Positions 26,472-34,826 of a stretch of 64,000 bases of DNA are shown piece by piece. The stretch is from Bhargavaea massiliensis (GTDB lineage Bacteria; Bacillota; Bacilli; Bacillales_A; Planococcaceae): positions 1 to 64,000 of the forward strand of contig NZ_JAHBCJ010000006.1 in the NCBI RefSeq assembly GCF_018390575.1. The letters run 5' to 3'. A model generated the notes under the pieces. That model was not told where the DNA came from. It did not search any database and worked only from the letters and a program-made list of their open reading frames with translations. The stretch's first letter is position 1. Each line of letters opens with the position of its first letter. The position numbers and the translations under genes are program-made.

Positions 26472-27743
26472 TCAGATAAAGAAACCGGCTTTCTTCGCTT
26501 CAAACTCCAGCTCTTCCCTGAACTTCGGATGGGCGATGGAGATGAGCCTTCGTGCCCTTTCAGAAAATGGCTGACCATACAGGTCGGCAACCCCGTATTC
26601 AGTAACGATGGAACCGACAGAGTTTTTGGAGGTCGTCACGACAGAACCCGGTGTGAGGGCGACCTTTATTCGCGATATCGTATCATTTTTTGCCGTGGAA
26701 TGGAGGCAGATGTAGCCTTTGCCGTATTTGGAGAAACGGACGCCGTTTGCAAAGTCCGCCTGGCCACCGCTCAGCGAGTAGTACTTTCCGGCGACTGTTT
26801 CAGAAGCTGCCTGGCCATACAGATCGATTTCCGTGGAGGCGTTGATCGAGACCATATGATCCTCAAGAGCGATTCTCGCCGGATTGTTGACGATATGGAC
26901 CGGCTGGAATTCGACCCCCGGATTATTATGGAGGAAATCGTACAATTTCTGATCGCCCAGCGCAAACGTGCAGATGATTTTTCCGCGGTTTGTCACTTTC
27001 CTTGTACCATCAATTGCACCGGAGTTATACAGGTCAACGACACTGCTTGTCAGCATCTCTGTATGGATGCCGAGATGGCGACGATCTTTGAGCATCGACA
27101 TGACAGCATTCGGAATTGCGCCGATACCGACCTGGATGGTATCCCCGTCCTTGATCCGCTCCGCAACTTTTTCCGCAATGGCAATGTCCTTCTCGCTTAT
27201 CGGAGGGGCTTCCGCCTGAACGAGCGGTTCGTCATGCCGGATAAAGCCTTTAATCTGGCTGATGTGGATCTGGTTCTGGCCGAATGTCCTCGGCATATGC
27301 TCGTTTACCTCAAGGACAAACGGAACATTACCGATAAACTCCGCCACATAGTCCGCGTTCGTACCGAGTGAAAAGTATCCGTGCTCGTCCATCGGAGAGG
27401 CCTTTGCCATGACCAGTGATAGTTTGGTAGTCCGCCTCAACAGATACGGAACATCGGAAAAGTTGTTCGGAACGAGTTCGATGGTGCCGTTGTGGTAAGC
27501 CTTCCGGGTCGCACCGCTGAGAAAATAAGACACATGGTTCAGCTTTCCGTCAAATTCGCCTTTAATATAGCGACGTTCACGAAGCACATGCATCTGATGG
27601 ATCCTGACGCCTTCGAAATGATCCGCATGCGCTTCCAGAATATCCAGAAGGCGGAACGGTTCCCCGTTGGCAATCGGGACAACCAGGTCATCTCCCGGCT
27701 TGATCATCGAAAGGAATTCCTGTTCCGTCATTTCCTTGGTCAT
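26472..27743 (-). CDS. Acetyl-CoA hydrolase/CoA-transferase family protein
   Basis: 423 residues from the ATG at 27743; an in-frame TTG at 27761 overlaps the putative ribosome site. Two CoA-transferase folds are present. N-terminal motifs are KPGDDLVVPIANGEPFRLLD and TKLSLVMAKASPMDEHGYFSLG. The C-terminal half has VGIGAIPNAVM and the active-site stretch VTTSKNSVGSIVTEYGVADLYGQ, where the Glu of TEYG is the expected acyl-Glu nucleophile. Members transfer CoA between acetate, butyrate, 4-hydroxybutyrate or succinate; the substrate cannot be chosen from sequence. It probably recycles acyl-CoA in carboxylic acid use, consistent with the nearby TRAP carboxylate-type uptake system. Confidence 0.92.
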   Translation of the reverse strand: MTKEMTEQEFLSMIKPGDDLVVPIANGEPFRLLDILEAHADHFEGVRIHQMHVLRERRYIKGEFDGKLNHVSYFLSGATRKAYHNGTIELVPNNFSDVPYLLRRTTKLSLVMAKASPMDEHGYFSLGTNADYVAEFIGNVPFVLEVNEHMPRTFGQNQIHISQIKGFIRHDEPLVQAEAPPISEKDIAIAEKVAERIKDGDTIQVGIGAIPNAVMSMLKDRRHLGIHTEMLTSSVVDLYNSGAIDGTRKVTNRGKIICTFALGDQKLYDFLHNNPGVEFQPVHIVNNPARIALEDHMVSINASTEIDLYGQAASETVAGKYYSLSGGQADFANGVRFSKYGKGYICLHSTAKNDTISRIKVALTPGSVVTTSKNSVGSIVTEYGVADLYGQPFSERARRLISIAHPKFREELEFEAKKAGFFI

Positions 27744-27876
27744 AGGTTTGTGCCACTCCAATCCGTTTATCTGTTTTGTCTACCTGATCGTACCACAGTA
27801 AAGCTGTATCAATGAATAGAGGCGGACTGTTGTCACTGAACTGTCGAAGAAGAGGAAGCCGCCCGGCTATCGTCCG

Positions 27877-28833
27877 TCAGGCATTCAGTATTTCCGAGAA
27901 ACCTTGGGCGGAAACATTTCCTCCCGATAGCACAGCGACCGTTTTCTTTCCTGTGATGCCCGACTTACCCGTAAGGAGTCCGGCGACCGCTACCGCTCCC
28001 GATGGTTCCACTACCTGTTTGGCAGCCTGGAACAGGAGTCTGCACGCTTCCGCAATCTCTTCGTCCGAAACCGTGATGAGCTGATCGAGATGCTGCTGCA
28101 AAATCGGAAATGTCAGTTCCCCGGGAATTGAAGTCCTGAGGCCGTCCGCTATTGTCCGGGTCGGGCCGATTGGGACTCTAATGCCTGCTTCAAGAGACTG
28201 CTTCGTATCGTCCGCCAATTCCGGTTCCACCCCGATCACGATGATTTCCGGATTCAGCTGTTTGATTGCACAGACGATCCCGGCTGCCAGTCCCCCTCCG
28301 CCTACCGGTACGAAAACCGCTTCGCAGCCGGGGATTTGGGAGACGATCTCCATCCCTGCTGTCCCCTGCCCCGCAATGATGTCCGGATCATCATATGGGG
28401 GAACAAACAAGCCGCCGGTCTCTTCTGCAATCCTGATTGCTTCCGGAATCCGTTCAGCCGAGGTAAGGCCATATCTGACCACCCTGCCCCCGTATGCTTC
28501 GATCGCCGAGATTTTAACAGGCGAGGCATCTTCCGGCACCACGATGGTCGCCTGCACGCCCGACTTCCCTGCTATATAGGCGACCGCCTGCCCATGGTTT
28601 CCCGAAGACGCGGCCACCACGTGACGGACACCTCCACGGACCACCTTCAGAATCTTGTTTGAAGCTCCGCGGATCTTAAATGATCCGGTCTTCTGCAGAT
28701 GTTCCCCCTTCAGGAACACCTCGTTTCCTGTTTGCGCATTTAGCATCGATGAAGTCAGCACCGGTGTCCTGTGGACCATATCACTGATTTCCTCCGCAGC
28801 TTCCCGGATTTTGTCGAGCCCGATCATTTTCAT
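27877..28833 (-). CDS. Threonine/serine ammonia-lyase (PLP fold type II, short form)
   Basis: 318 residues. The PLP lysine is in KTGSFKIRGA (Lys about 53), the phosphate-cradle loop is VPVGGGGLAAG, and ASSGNHGQA is the substrate loop. It lacks the C-terminal ACT-like regulatory domain of biosynthetic IlvA, so it is the catabolic TdcB/serine racemase-like type that makes 2-oxobutyrate or pyruvate and ammonia. The start is either ATG 28833 or 28827; the second has better spacing to GGGGGGG. It lies about 130 bp upstream of the CoA-transferase in the same direction and may share carbon-catabolic function. Confidence 0.9.
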   Translation of the reverse strand: MKMIGLDKIREAAEEISDMVHRTPVLTSSMLNAQTGNEVFLKGEHLQKTGSFKIRGASNKILKVVRGGVRHVVAASSGNHGQAVAYIAGKSGVQATIVVPEDASPVKISAIEAYGGRVVRYGLTSAERIPEAIRIAEETGGLFVPPYDDPDIIAGQGTAGMEIVSQIPGCEAVFVPVGGGGLAAGIVCAIKQLNPEIIVIGVEPELADDTKQSLEAGIRVPIGPTRTIADGLRTSIPGELTFPILQQHLDQLITVSDEEIAEACRLLFQAAKQVVEPSGAVAVAGLLTGKSGITGKKTVAVLSGGNVSAQGFSEILNA

Positions 28834-28888
28834 CCCCCCGTTTTCTTCCTATTTATAGTTTACGTTCCCTGAACATGCCGGGGCAACC

Positions 28889-28902
28889 ATGACACTTGTC
28901 AT
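28889..28902 (+). promoter_or_regulatory. Inverted repeat upstream of des, candidate DesR operator
   Basis: ATGACA, two bases, TGTCAT: a perfect 6-bp inverted repeat about 85-100 bp upstream of the des start. DesR, encoded two genes downstream, activates des in B. subtilis by binding adjacent sites upstream of the promoter. That this repeat is the site is an inference from position and symmetry. Confidence 0.45.
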
Positions 28903-28987
28903 ACGCAACTGTTTACACCTATGCCTGTTTTCAGAATCTGCTTCCGGGTACGATAAATACATCATCAATACCATCGGGAGGAAAACT

Positions 28988-30049
28988 ATGAGCCGAGAAA
29001 AAACGATCCAACTCCGTAAAAGCGTCAAGCCATTTGAGACCACCGACAAAAAGGCGAGTGTGATCCAGATACTGAATACCATCCCGCCCTTCTTCCTTTT
29101 GTGGGTGCTGGCCTATATGAGCCTGTCGGTCTCCGTCTGGCTTACCGTCGGACTTTCGGTCATCGCAGCCGGTTTCCTCGTCAGGACATTTATCATCTTC
29201 CACGATTGCACGCACGGTTCGTTCTTCAAGAACAAAAAGGCAAATGACACACTCGGAACGATCACAGGTATTATGACACTCTTCCCCTATGAAAAATGGA
29301 AGCGCGAGCACTCGATCCACCATGCGACAAGCGGCAATCTGGACAAGCGCGGAACGGGTGACATCTGGGTCATGACTGTCGAAGAGTACCGGGCGGCAAC
29401 TCCGCTCCAGAAATTTGGTTACCGGCTCTACCGGAACCCGATCGTTATGTTCGGATTCGGTCCGCTTTATCTGTTCCTTGTATCCGGACGCTTTAACCGC
29501 AAAGATGCGAAGCCGAAAGAACGCCGGAACACCTGGTTCATCAATATCGCAGTCGTAGTCCTCTACACGGCAACCGCCCTGCTCGTCGGTTGGCAGGCAT
29601 TTCTCCTGATCCAGGGCATCATCATGTTTGTGGGCGGTATGCTCGGAATCTGGCTGTTCTACGTCCAGCACCAATTCGAGGATTCCTACTTCGAGGATGA
29701 ATCTGAGTGGGATTATGTGAAGGCTGCCGTTGACGGAAGCTCCTACTACAAGCTCCCGCTCGTGCTCCAATGGGTGACCGGTAATATCGGTTACCATCAT
29801 GTCCACCACCTGGCACCGCGCGTACCGAACTACAAGCTGGAAGAAGCCCATGAGTCTGTCGAGCCATTGCAGAAAGCGACGACCATCACTCTCAAAACCA
29901 GCTTGGAGTCCCTCCGATTCAAGCTATTTGATGAAGCGAACAAGCGATTCATCACGTTCCGTGAACTGAAGACCTCCGCGCCGGCACGCACACGCGCCGC
30001 ACTGGGCGAAGCCATGAGCCGGCCAAAGCCTGATGCGAGGAAATCCTGA
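28988..30049 (+). CDS. des: Membrane fatty-acid desaturase, DesR-regulated type
   Basis: 353 residues from ATG 28988, after GGGAGG. It has the three histidine boxes of acyl-lipid desaturases: HDCTHGS (about 75), HSIHHATSG (about 112) and HHVHHLAPR (near 270). Hydrophobic helices surround the boxes, which hold the di-iron centre on the cytosolic side. In B. subtilis the enzyme introduces a cis double bond at position 5 of membrane phospholipid acyl chains after a temperature drop. Its electron donor is ferredoxin or flavodoxin. desK and desR follow directly, as in B. subtilis. Confidence 0.96.
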   Translation: MSREKTIQLRKSVKPFETTDKKASVIQILNTIPPFFLLWVLAYMSLSVSVWLTVGLSVIAAGFLVRTFIIFHDCTHGSFFKNKKANDTLGTITGIMTLFPYEKWKREHSIHHATSGNLDKRGTGDIWVMTVEEYRAATPLQKFGYRLYRNPIVMFGFGPLYLFLVSGRFNRKDAKPKERRNTWFINIAVVVLYTATALLVGWQAFLLIQGIIMFVGGMLGIWLFYVQHQFEDSYFEDESEWDYVKAAVDGSSYYKLPLVLQWVTGNIGYHHVHHLAPRVPNYKLEEAHESVEPLQKATTITLKTSLESLRFKLFDEANKRFITFRELKTSAPARTRAALGEAMSRPKPDARKS

Positions 30050-30054
30050 TGAAC

Positions 30055-30081
30055 AGCCGCCCGGATCAATCCGGTGCGGCT
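30055..30081 (+). terminator. Hairpin between des and desK (attenuator-like)
   Basis: AGCCGC-CGGAT, loop CA, ATCCG-GCGGCT forms a strong stem right after the des stop, but the following bases (GTCCGCATTTCC) have no good T run. It may partially terminate or protect the des transcript. Confidence 0.4.
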
Positions 30082-30099
30082 GTCCGCATTTCCGGAGTC

Positions 30100-30108
30100 T
30101 GGTATAAT
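30100..30108 (+). promoter_or_regulatory. Extended -10 promoter for desKR
   Basis: CTGGTATAAT contains the TGn extension directly joined to TATAAT (30103-30108). The -35 region is weak, as is common for extended -10 promoters. Transcription would start near 30115, just ahead of the ribosome site GAGGG and the GTG at 30142. It would let desKR be made independently of des. Confidence 0.55.
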
Positions 30109-30141
30109 GCAGAAAACAGACTGATGGGACTGAGGGCATCC

Positions 30142-31281
30142 GTGCAGAAATGGTATCAATTGTATCCCAAAAACCGCTGGTTCAATATTTACGCATGGGT
30201 TTTCTTTTTGATTATGCCCTTCTTCTTCATCTTCAGGACCATGTCAGCAAGAGAGATCGGCATCGGAATCATTCTGTTCGCGCTCTTCCTGGTAGCCTAC
30301 AAATTTTCTTTCACCCAGAACACAGGAGTCCGCTACACCTGTCTGATCTTCGAAATACTGATCAGCTTCACGCTGACCGTGGCATTCGGCTACATCTACT
30401 TTTTCCTGTTCCTGGCCCTGTTTATCGGGGAAACCAGGCGGCGGACACCGTTTTTCCTGTTTTACTCGTTTAATATCGCAGCATCCGTCGCGGCGCTTGT
30501 TCTGGTCATCTTCACCGAACCCGAGATATTCAGGACACAGTATCCGTTCCTGATCATGTCGGTCATCGGCGTCATCCTGATCCCTTTCCATAAATACAAC
30601 CGGCATCGCCAGGAAGTTCTTGAAGAGAAACTTGAAGATGCCAACCGCCTGATCGGCGAACTTCTTGTTCACGAAGAGCGTCAGCGCATCGCAAGGGATC
30701 TTCATGACACACTCGGGCAAAAGCTTTCACTGATCGGGATGAAAAGTGATCTCGCGTCAAAGCTTGCCGGGAGGGACATAGAACGTGCCGAAAAGGAAAT
30801 GCTCGATGTCCGGCAGACTGCAAGGACCGCGCTGAAGGAAGTGCGTGACCTGGTCTCCGGCATGCGGGGCACCACACTCGAAATCGAAATGGCCAGAGCC
30901 GTGCAAACACTCGGCGCTGCTGAAATTGACGTCACCATCGACAATGACCCAAATGAGTTCAAGCCCGGGCCGCTGATCGATGATGTTCTCGGAATGTGCC
31001 TGATGGAAGCGGTCACGAATATTGTCCGGCATAGCAAGGCTTCATCCTGTACGATCCGGCTTTCAGAGACCAATGCGGGCATTCAATTGGAAGTATGCGA
31101 TGACGGCATCGGAATCAGCGGAGGGCCTTCACGGGGAAATGGACTGAGGGGAATGAGAGAACGACTGGACTTTGTCAACGGAACCCTTCATGTGGAAGGT
31201 AACGGGCCTGCCGGCGGGACACGCCTGCTCATCGAAGTCCCGGATGTGATCCAGGAAGGGAGAAAGGAAGGGATCGGATGA
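30142..31281 (+). CDS. desK: Membrane thermosensor histidine kinase
   Basis: 379 residues from the GTG at 30142 (GAGGG seven bases upstream). With this start the phosphorylated His in RIARDLHDTLGQKL is residue 188, the same number as in B. subtilis DesK, which supports the start. Residues 10-155 hold about five helices, with polar residues near the first (KNRWFNIYAWVFF). A DHp coiled coil follows (EEKLEDANRLIGELLVHEERQ). The HATPase domain has EAVTNIVRHSKASS (N box), DDGIG and GNGLRGMRERL. In cold or rigid membranes it switches from phosphatase to kinase of DesR. Confidence 0.95.
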   Translation: MQKWYQLYPKNRWFNIYAWVFFLIMPFFFIFRTMSAREIGIGIILFALFLVAYKFSFTQNTGVRYTCLIFEILISFTLTVAFGYIYFFLFLALFIGETRRRTPFFLFYSFNIAASVAALVLVIFTEPEIFRTQYPFLIMSVIGVILIPFHKYNRHRQEVLEEKLEDANRLIGELLVHEERQRIARDLHDTLGQKLSLIGMKSDLASKLAGRDIERAEKEMLDVRQTARTALKEVRDLVSGMRGTTLEIEMARAVQTLGAAEIDVTIDNDPNEFKPGPLIDDVLGMCLMEAVTNIVRHSKASSCTIRLSETNAGIQLEVCDDGIGISGGPSRGNGLRGMRERLDFVNGTLHVEGNGPAGGTRLLIEVPDVIQEGRKEGIG

Positions 31282-31883
31282 TCAGGATAGTGATTGCGGA
31301 AGATCAGCGTCTCCTTCTTGGCGCGCTTGCTTCTCTTCTTGACCTTGAAGAGGATATGAACGTTGTCGGACAGGCCGCTGACGGCGCGGAGGCAGTCCGG
31401 CTCGTGAGGGCACACAACCCCGATATATGCATCATGGACATTGAAATGCCGGTCATGACCGGACTGGATGCCGCAGATGAGCTAAAAGACCATCCATGCA
31501 AAATCATCATCCTGACGACATTCGCCAGGGCCGGTTACTTTGAGCGGGCCCGCCATGCACATGTCGACGGGTACCTCCTGAAGGATAGCCCGAGTGAAGA
31601 TCTCGCCGATTCGATCCGATCGATCGTAGGCGGCCGCAAAATCTACGCACCTGAACTGGTCGATATGGCATTCAGCAACCCGAACCCCCTGACAGCGAGG
31701 GAAACCGAAGTGATGGAACTGATCGCTAAAGGCAAAGAAACCAAGGAGATTGCAGAGGAACTGTTCCTGACTACAGGAACCGTTCGAAATTACATTTCCA
31801 CCATCCTCGACAAACTGAATGTCGGCAATCGGATTGAAGCCGTTGCCCGGTTCCATGAAAACGGATGGTTCCGGGGAAAGTAA
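31278..31883 (+). CDS. desR: Response regulator of fatty-acid desaturation
   Basis: 201 residues overlapping desK by ATGA. The receiver domain (1-120) has acidic residues Glu8/Asp9, the phospho-acceptor Asp54 (CIMDIEMPV, same number as B. subtilis DesR), Thr (LTTFA) and Lys (LLKD). The C-terminal LuxR/NarL-type helix-turn-helix covers about 135-200 (NPLTARETEVMELIAKGKETKEIAEELFLTTGTVRNYISTILDKLNV). Phosphorylated DesR activates des. Last gene of the operon, followed by a strong terminator. Confidence 0.95.
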   Translation: MIRIVIAEDQRLLLGALASLLDLEEDMNVVGQAADGAEAVRLVRAHNPDICIMDIEMPVMTGLDAADELKDHPCKIIILTTFARAGYFERARHAHVDGYLLKDSPSEDLADSIRSIVGGRKIYAPELVDMAFSNPNPLTARETEVMELIAKGKETKEIAEELFLTTGTVRNYISTILDKLNVGNRIEAVARFHENGWFRGK

Positions 31884-31904
31884 TCAACATTTAACTGACT
31901 ACGC

Positions 31905-31944
31905 AAAAAGACAGCCGGATTCACCGCATCCGGCTGTCTTTTTT
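31905..31944. terminator. Terminator of the des operon
   Basis: AAAAAGACAGCCGGAT, a loop and the exact complement ending in six T. Confidence 0.9.
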
Positions 31945-32013
31945 GCTTTCCGGCATATGGGTTTGCCGACAATCATCCGTGGTAAACGACTGATAGACAG
32001 GAGGAGTGTATAG

Positions 32014-32544
32014 ATGTTTTTTGGCGGTTGGGAAGACATCGGCAGAATTCTTTCCACGGGAGTCATTTCATATGTATTGCTGATTGTGTGCCTGAGAATT
32101 TCGGGCAAACGGTCCTTATCCAAGATGAATATGTTTGACTTTGTTGTGACGATTGCACTCGGCTCCGTACTAGCGACGACTCTGCTGGATAAAAAGACGT
32201 CCCTTGCAAGCGGGATTTCCGCTCTGGGTCTTCTTCTGCTTCTGCAGTTCCTTGTTTCTTGGATGACAGTCAGATGGAAAACAGCAAGGAATCTGATAAA
32301 GGGCTCTCCTGAGGCCCTGTATGCGCATGGCGCCTTCCGGGAAGAAGCCATGCGGAAGACCCGGGTTCACCGGACTGAGATCTTGCAAAGCGTCCGCGAA
32401 CAGGGAATCGCCTCACTTGAACAAGTCGAAGCAGTCATTCTTGAGACGAATGGAGACCTATCTGTAGTCAAAAAAGGCCGTCAGGAGGACATGGCAGAGG
32501 CGCTGACTGATGTGAACGGCATTCAAAAGACGCCGGCCCGATAG
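32014..32544 (+). CDS. DUF421 (YetF-type) membrane protein
   Basis: 176 residues, ATG after CAGGAGGAG. Three hydrophobic helices (about 10-28, 40-60, 65-85) include the family stretch RISGKRSLSKMNMFDFVVTIALGSVLATTLL. A cytosolic domain follows with the conserved VHRTEILQSVREQGIASLEQVEAVILETNGDLSVV. It is shorter than usual YetF proteins (about 210-230), lacking part of the C-terminal region, but the reading frame looks intact. In spore formers YetF-like 5TM proteins include germination-associated members. The precise role is unknown. Confidence 0.9.
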   Translation: MFFGGWEDIGRILSTGVISYVLLIVCLRISGKRSLSKMNMFDFVVTIALGSVLATTLLDKKTSLASGISALGLLLLLQFLVSWMTVRWKTARNLIKGSPEALYAHGAFREEAMRKTRVHRTEILQSVREQGIASLEQVEAVILETNGDLSVVKKGRQEDMAEALTDVNGIQKTPAR

Positions 32545-32565
32545 GGCTTGGCGTCTTTTGTTTTC
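32525..32565 (+). terminator. Terminator overlapping the end of the DUF421 gene
   Basis: GACGCC..CCC, loop GATA, GGG..GGCGTC followed by TTTTGTTTT. It begins inside the last codons of the gene. Confidence 0.75.
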
Positions 32566-32572
32566 CGCTTAA

Positions 32573-33556
32573 TTATTCCGCAATGCGTATGGCCACCTTG
32601 CCGAATTGCGTGCTATTCTCCAGTTTATCCATCGCTTCCCGGATGTCATCCAGTGGATAAACCGAATCGACAACCGGATGGATGTCCTTGTTCTCCATCA
32701 ATTTCAGCAGGTCACGCAGTTCTTCCCGGTTCCCCATTGTCGAGCCGAGGAGATCATACTGTCCGTAGAAGAAAGAGCGCAGGTCGAAACGGATGTGATC
32801 ATCCGTCGTGGCGCCGAATGTAACGATCCGTCCGCCTTTTTTCAGTACCTCCAGCGCCCGGTTGAACGTCGCTTCACCCACACTATCAATGATGAGATCG
32901 ATAGATTCATCCTTCAGTTCCGCTTTCCAGTCCGCATTCGTGTCGATGGCGAGGTCCGCGCCGATTTCAGCCGCCCGGCTGCGCTTGTCCGCGCTTCTGG
33001 AGGAAACGATGACCCTGGCCCCGAGCGCCTTGGCAAACTGGATCAGATAAGTTGCCACGCCGCTTCCCGCCCCCGGGATAAACACTGTCTGGCCTGCCTC
33101 AATCTGTCCCCGGGTGACCAGAGCCCGGTATCCCGTCATGGCAGCAAGCGACAGGACGCCGGCCTCTTCCCATGACAGTCCGGCGGGCTTCGGCTCCAGC
33201 TGGTCTGCCGGGAGCACGATCTTTTCGGCCATCGTCCCGTTGTCCGGCATGCCAAGGATTTCGAAACCGGCAGGAGGGGCAGCCGATTGCTCCATCCAGC
33301 CGAGGGCCGGGTTGATGATGACTTCGTCGCCGTTCTTGAAACGGCTTACTCCTTCCCCGACCCCGCTGACGACACCCGCTCCGTCAGAGCCTATGACGAC
33401 CGCTTCCTTGTCGGGTCCGAGGCGTCCCGGTATATAGAGGTCACGGCGGTTCAGCCCGGACACTTTCAGTGAGACGACCGCCTCACCCGGACCGGCGACC
33501 GGATCCTCCATCTCCTTCATTTTCCATTTTCCCATTTCATAAACGAATGCCTTCAA
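32573..33556 (-). CDS. Zinc-independent MDR-family NAD(P)H oxidoreductase
   Basis: 327 residues from a TTG at 33556 (then KAFVYEMGKWK), five bases after AGGTGG; a GTG nine bases earlier is possible. The medium-chain dehydrogenase fold has GSDGAGVVSGVGEGV in the N-terminal GroES-like half and the NADP loop GAGSGVATYLIQFAKALGA. The catalytic-zinc Cys and His of alcohol dehydrogenases are not evident, so a quinone oxidoreductase or enoyl reductase-like role (YogA group) is more likely. Its start overlaps the end of the ArsA-type ATPase gene by about 20 bp, so the two are translationally linked. Confidence 0.9.
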   Translation of the reverse strand: MKAFVYEMGKWKMKEMEDPVAGPGEAVVSLKVSGLNRRDLYIPGRLGPDKEAVVIGSDGAGVVSGVGEGVSRFKNGDEVIINPALGWMEQSAAPPAGFEILGMPDNGTMAEKIVLPADQLEPKPAGLSWEEAGVLSLAAMTGYRALVTRGQIEAGQTVFIPGAGSGVATYLIQFAKALGARVIVSSRSADKRSRAAEIGADLAIDTNADWKAELKDESIDLIIDSVGEATFNRALEVLKKGGRIVTFGATTDDHIRFDLRSFFYGQYDLLGSTMGNREELRDLLKLMENKDIHPVVDSVYPLDDIREAMDKLENSTQFGKVAIRIAE

Positions 33557-34493
33557 TTTGTCCACCTGCCTTAAAATGTTGGCTGAATGCCTCCAAATCT
33601 TCCATCGAGGCGATGTCCCTCGGGAAAAGAGGCACAGAGATCAATTCCTGCTCCTTGAATGTTTTGTTGATCAGTTCCAGATACCCGCGTTCATGCAACC
33701 TGCGCTCTCGGAGAAATTCCCCGTCCGCCTCTTCCGGCAGCACCTTATTGACGATCAGGGTCCGGACGTGGAGATGATGGCGGCCGAGAAGCGCTACCGC
33801 TTTTTCCGTCTCCAAAATGGGCAGCCGCTCCGGATTCAGGACGAAGATGAAGCCGGTCTTATCGGGATCGAGGAGAATCTCCCTCACGCGGGTAAAGCGG
33901 TCCTGCCGTTCCCTCAGGACATCATAGATGGGATCTTCCACTGGATCTCCGTCATTCAGCAGAGCCGAATAGTTTTCGTTGGTCTTCCTCCTTCTATCAA
34001 GCAGGCCGCGGATCCAGACCCCCATCAGCTCGGGCAACGTAAGCAGACGGATCGTATGGCCCGTCGGAGCGGTATCGAAAATGATTCGGTCGAACCGGTC
34101 CCGCTCCTCGAGGAGGATGGTCACCAGCCTGTCAAACAGCGCCGCTTCATCCGCACCGGGGGAAGCCTTTGCGGTGTCCAGTTGCCGGCTGACTTCGTCT
34201 GCCATCGCGGAGTGGACAACCCCCTTCAGATTGTCCTTCACGGTTCCGATGTAGGCCTCGGTCTCCCTGTCCGGATCGATTTCCAGCGCGGACAGGCGCT
34301 CAGCCACTTCTGTGACCTCCCCGTCCAATTCCCTCCCGAAAATGTCCCCCGTATTATGTGCCGGGTCAGTGGAAACCAGCAAGGTCCTATGCCCGTCTGC
34401 AGCTGACCTGAGGGCAATGGCCGCAGCAGAAGTGGATTTTCCGACTCCGCCCTTTCCCCCGACAAAGATCACTTCTTTGCTCAAAACATCCAT
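33537..34493 (-). CDS. ArsA/Get3-type ATPase
   Basis: 318 residues. Deviant Walker A GGKGGVGKST (about 12-21), switch I STDPAHNTGDIFG, Walker B/switch II FDTAPTGHTIRLL, and the A-loop-like VNKVLPEEADG. This single-domain size matches homodimeric Get3-like members rather than duplicated arsenite-pump ArsA. No arsB, arsR or arsC is nearby, and the metal-binding Cys triad of E. coli ArsA is absent (I see no such Cys). So arsenic resistance is unlikely, and a client-handling or sorting role is possible. The ATG follows GAGGGGAGG. It lies between a small CC-tailed protein and an MDR oxidoreductase. Confidence 0.92.
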   Translation of the reverse strand: MDVLSKEVIFVGGKGGVGKSTSAAAIALRSAADGHRTLLVSTDPAHNTGDIFGRELDGEVTEVAERLSALEIDPDRETEAYIGTVKDNLKGVVHSAMADEVSRQLDTAKASPGADEAALFDRLVTILLEERDRFDRIIFDTAPTGHTIRLLTLPELMGVWIRGLLDRRRKTNENYSALLNDGDPVEDPIYDVLRERQDRFTRVREILLDPDKTGFIFVLNPERLPILETEKAVALLGRHHLHVRTLIVNKVLPEEADGEFLRERRLHERGYLELINKTFKEQELISVPLFPRDIASMEDLEAFSQHFKAGGQIEGIRL

Positions 34494-34506
34494 TCTGATC
34501 CTCCCC

Positions 34507-34779
34507 TCAGCAGCATCGGATCCCGGTTAACGGAGATTTCTCCATCCCCATCCGGAGGTGCCAATCATGAAACTTCTCAATCATGTACGGGTACAGCTCC
34601 AGTGTATAGTAATAGACCGGATTTGGGATGCCGATCATCTCGGAATACAGGAGAAGCAGGAACAAATCATCTTCATCCCGGAGTTCCGCTGCAATTTCCC
34701 GCTTGTGTGGCAGGCTGATCACTTCCTCGTAATACCGGATCAGTTTCTTTAATTTCTCCGTCAGCTCGATCGGATCCAC
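34507..34779 (-). CDS. Small CC-tailed protein preceding an ArsA-type ATPase (cory-CC-star-like)
   Basis: 90 residues ending in GIRCC at the very C-terminus. There is no signal peptide. An amphipathic N-terminal helix (MDPIELTEKLKKLIRYYEEVISL) is followed by DEDDLFLLLLYSEMIGIPNPVYYYTLELYPYMIEKFHDWHLRMGME. The shape, the terminal Cys-Cys and the position 13 bp ahead of the ATPase gene fit a family I recall as cory-CC-star proteins, but this is from memory, not a search. The start is uncertain: the GTG at 34779 overlaps GGGAGG. A partner or substrate role for the ATPase is inference. Confidence 0.8.
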   Translation of the reverse strand: MDPIELTEKLKKLIRYYEEVISLPHKREIAAELRDEDDLFLLLLYSEMIGIPNPVYYYTLELYPYMIEKFHDWHLRMGMEKSPLTGIRCC

Positions 34780-34826
34780 CTCCCATTAAAGAAAGGGGCC
34801 GCTTGGGACGGCCCCAGTTCCACCCT

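Noticed and set aside
33537-34493. Arsenite-pump ATPase
   Set aside because: Single-domain form without the arsenite-binding Cys residues and no ars genes adjacent.
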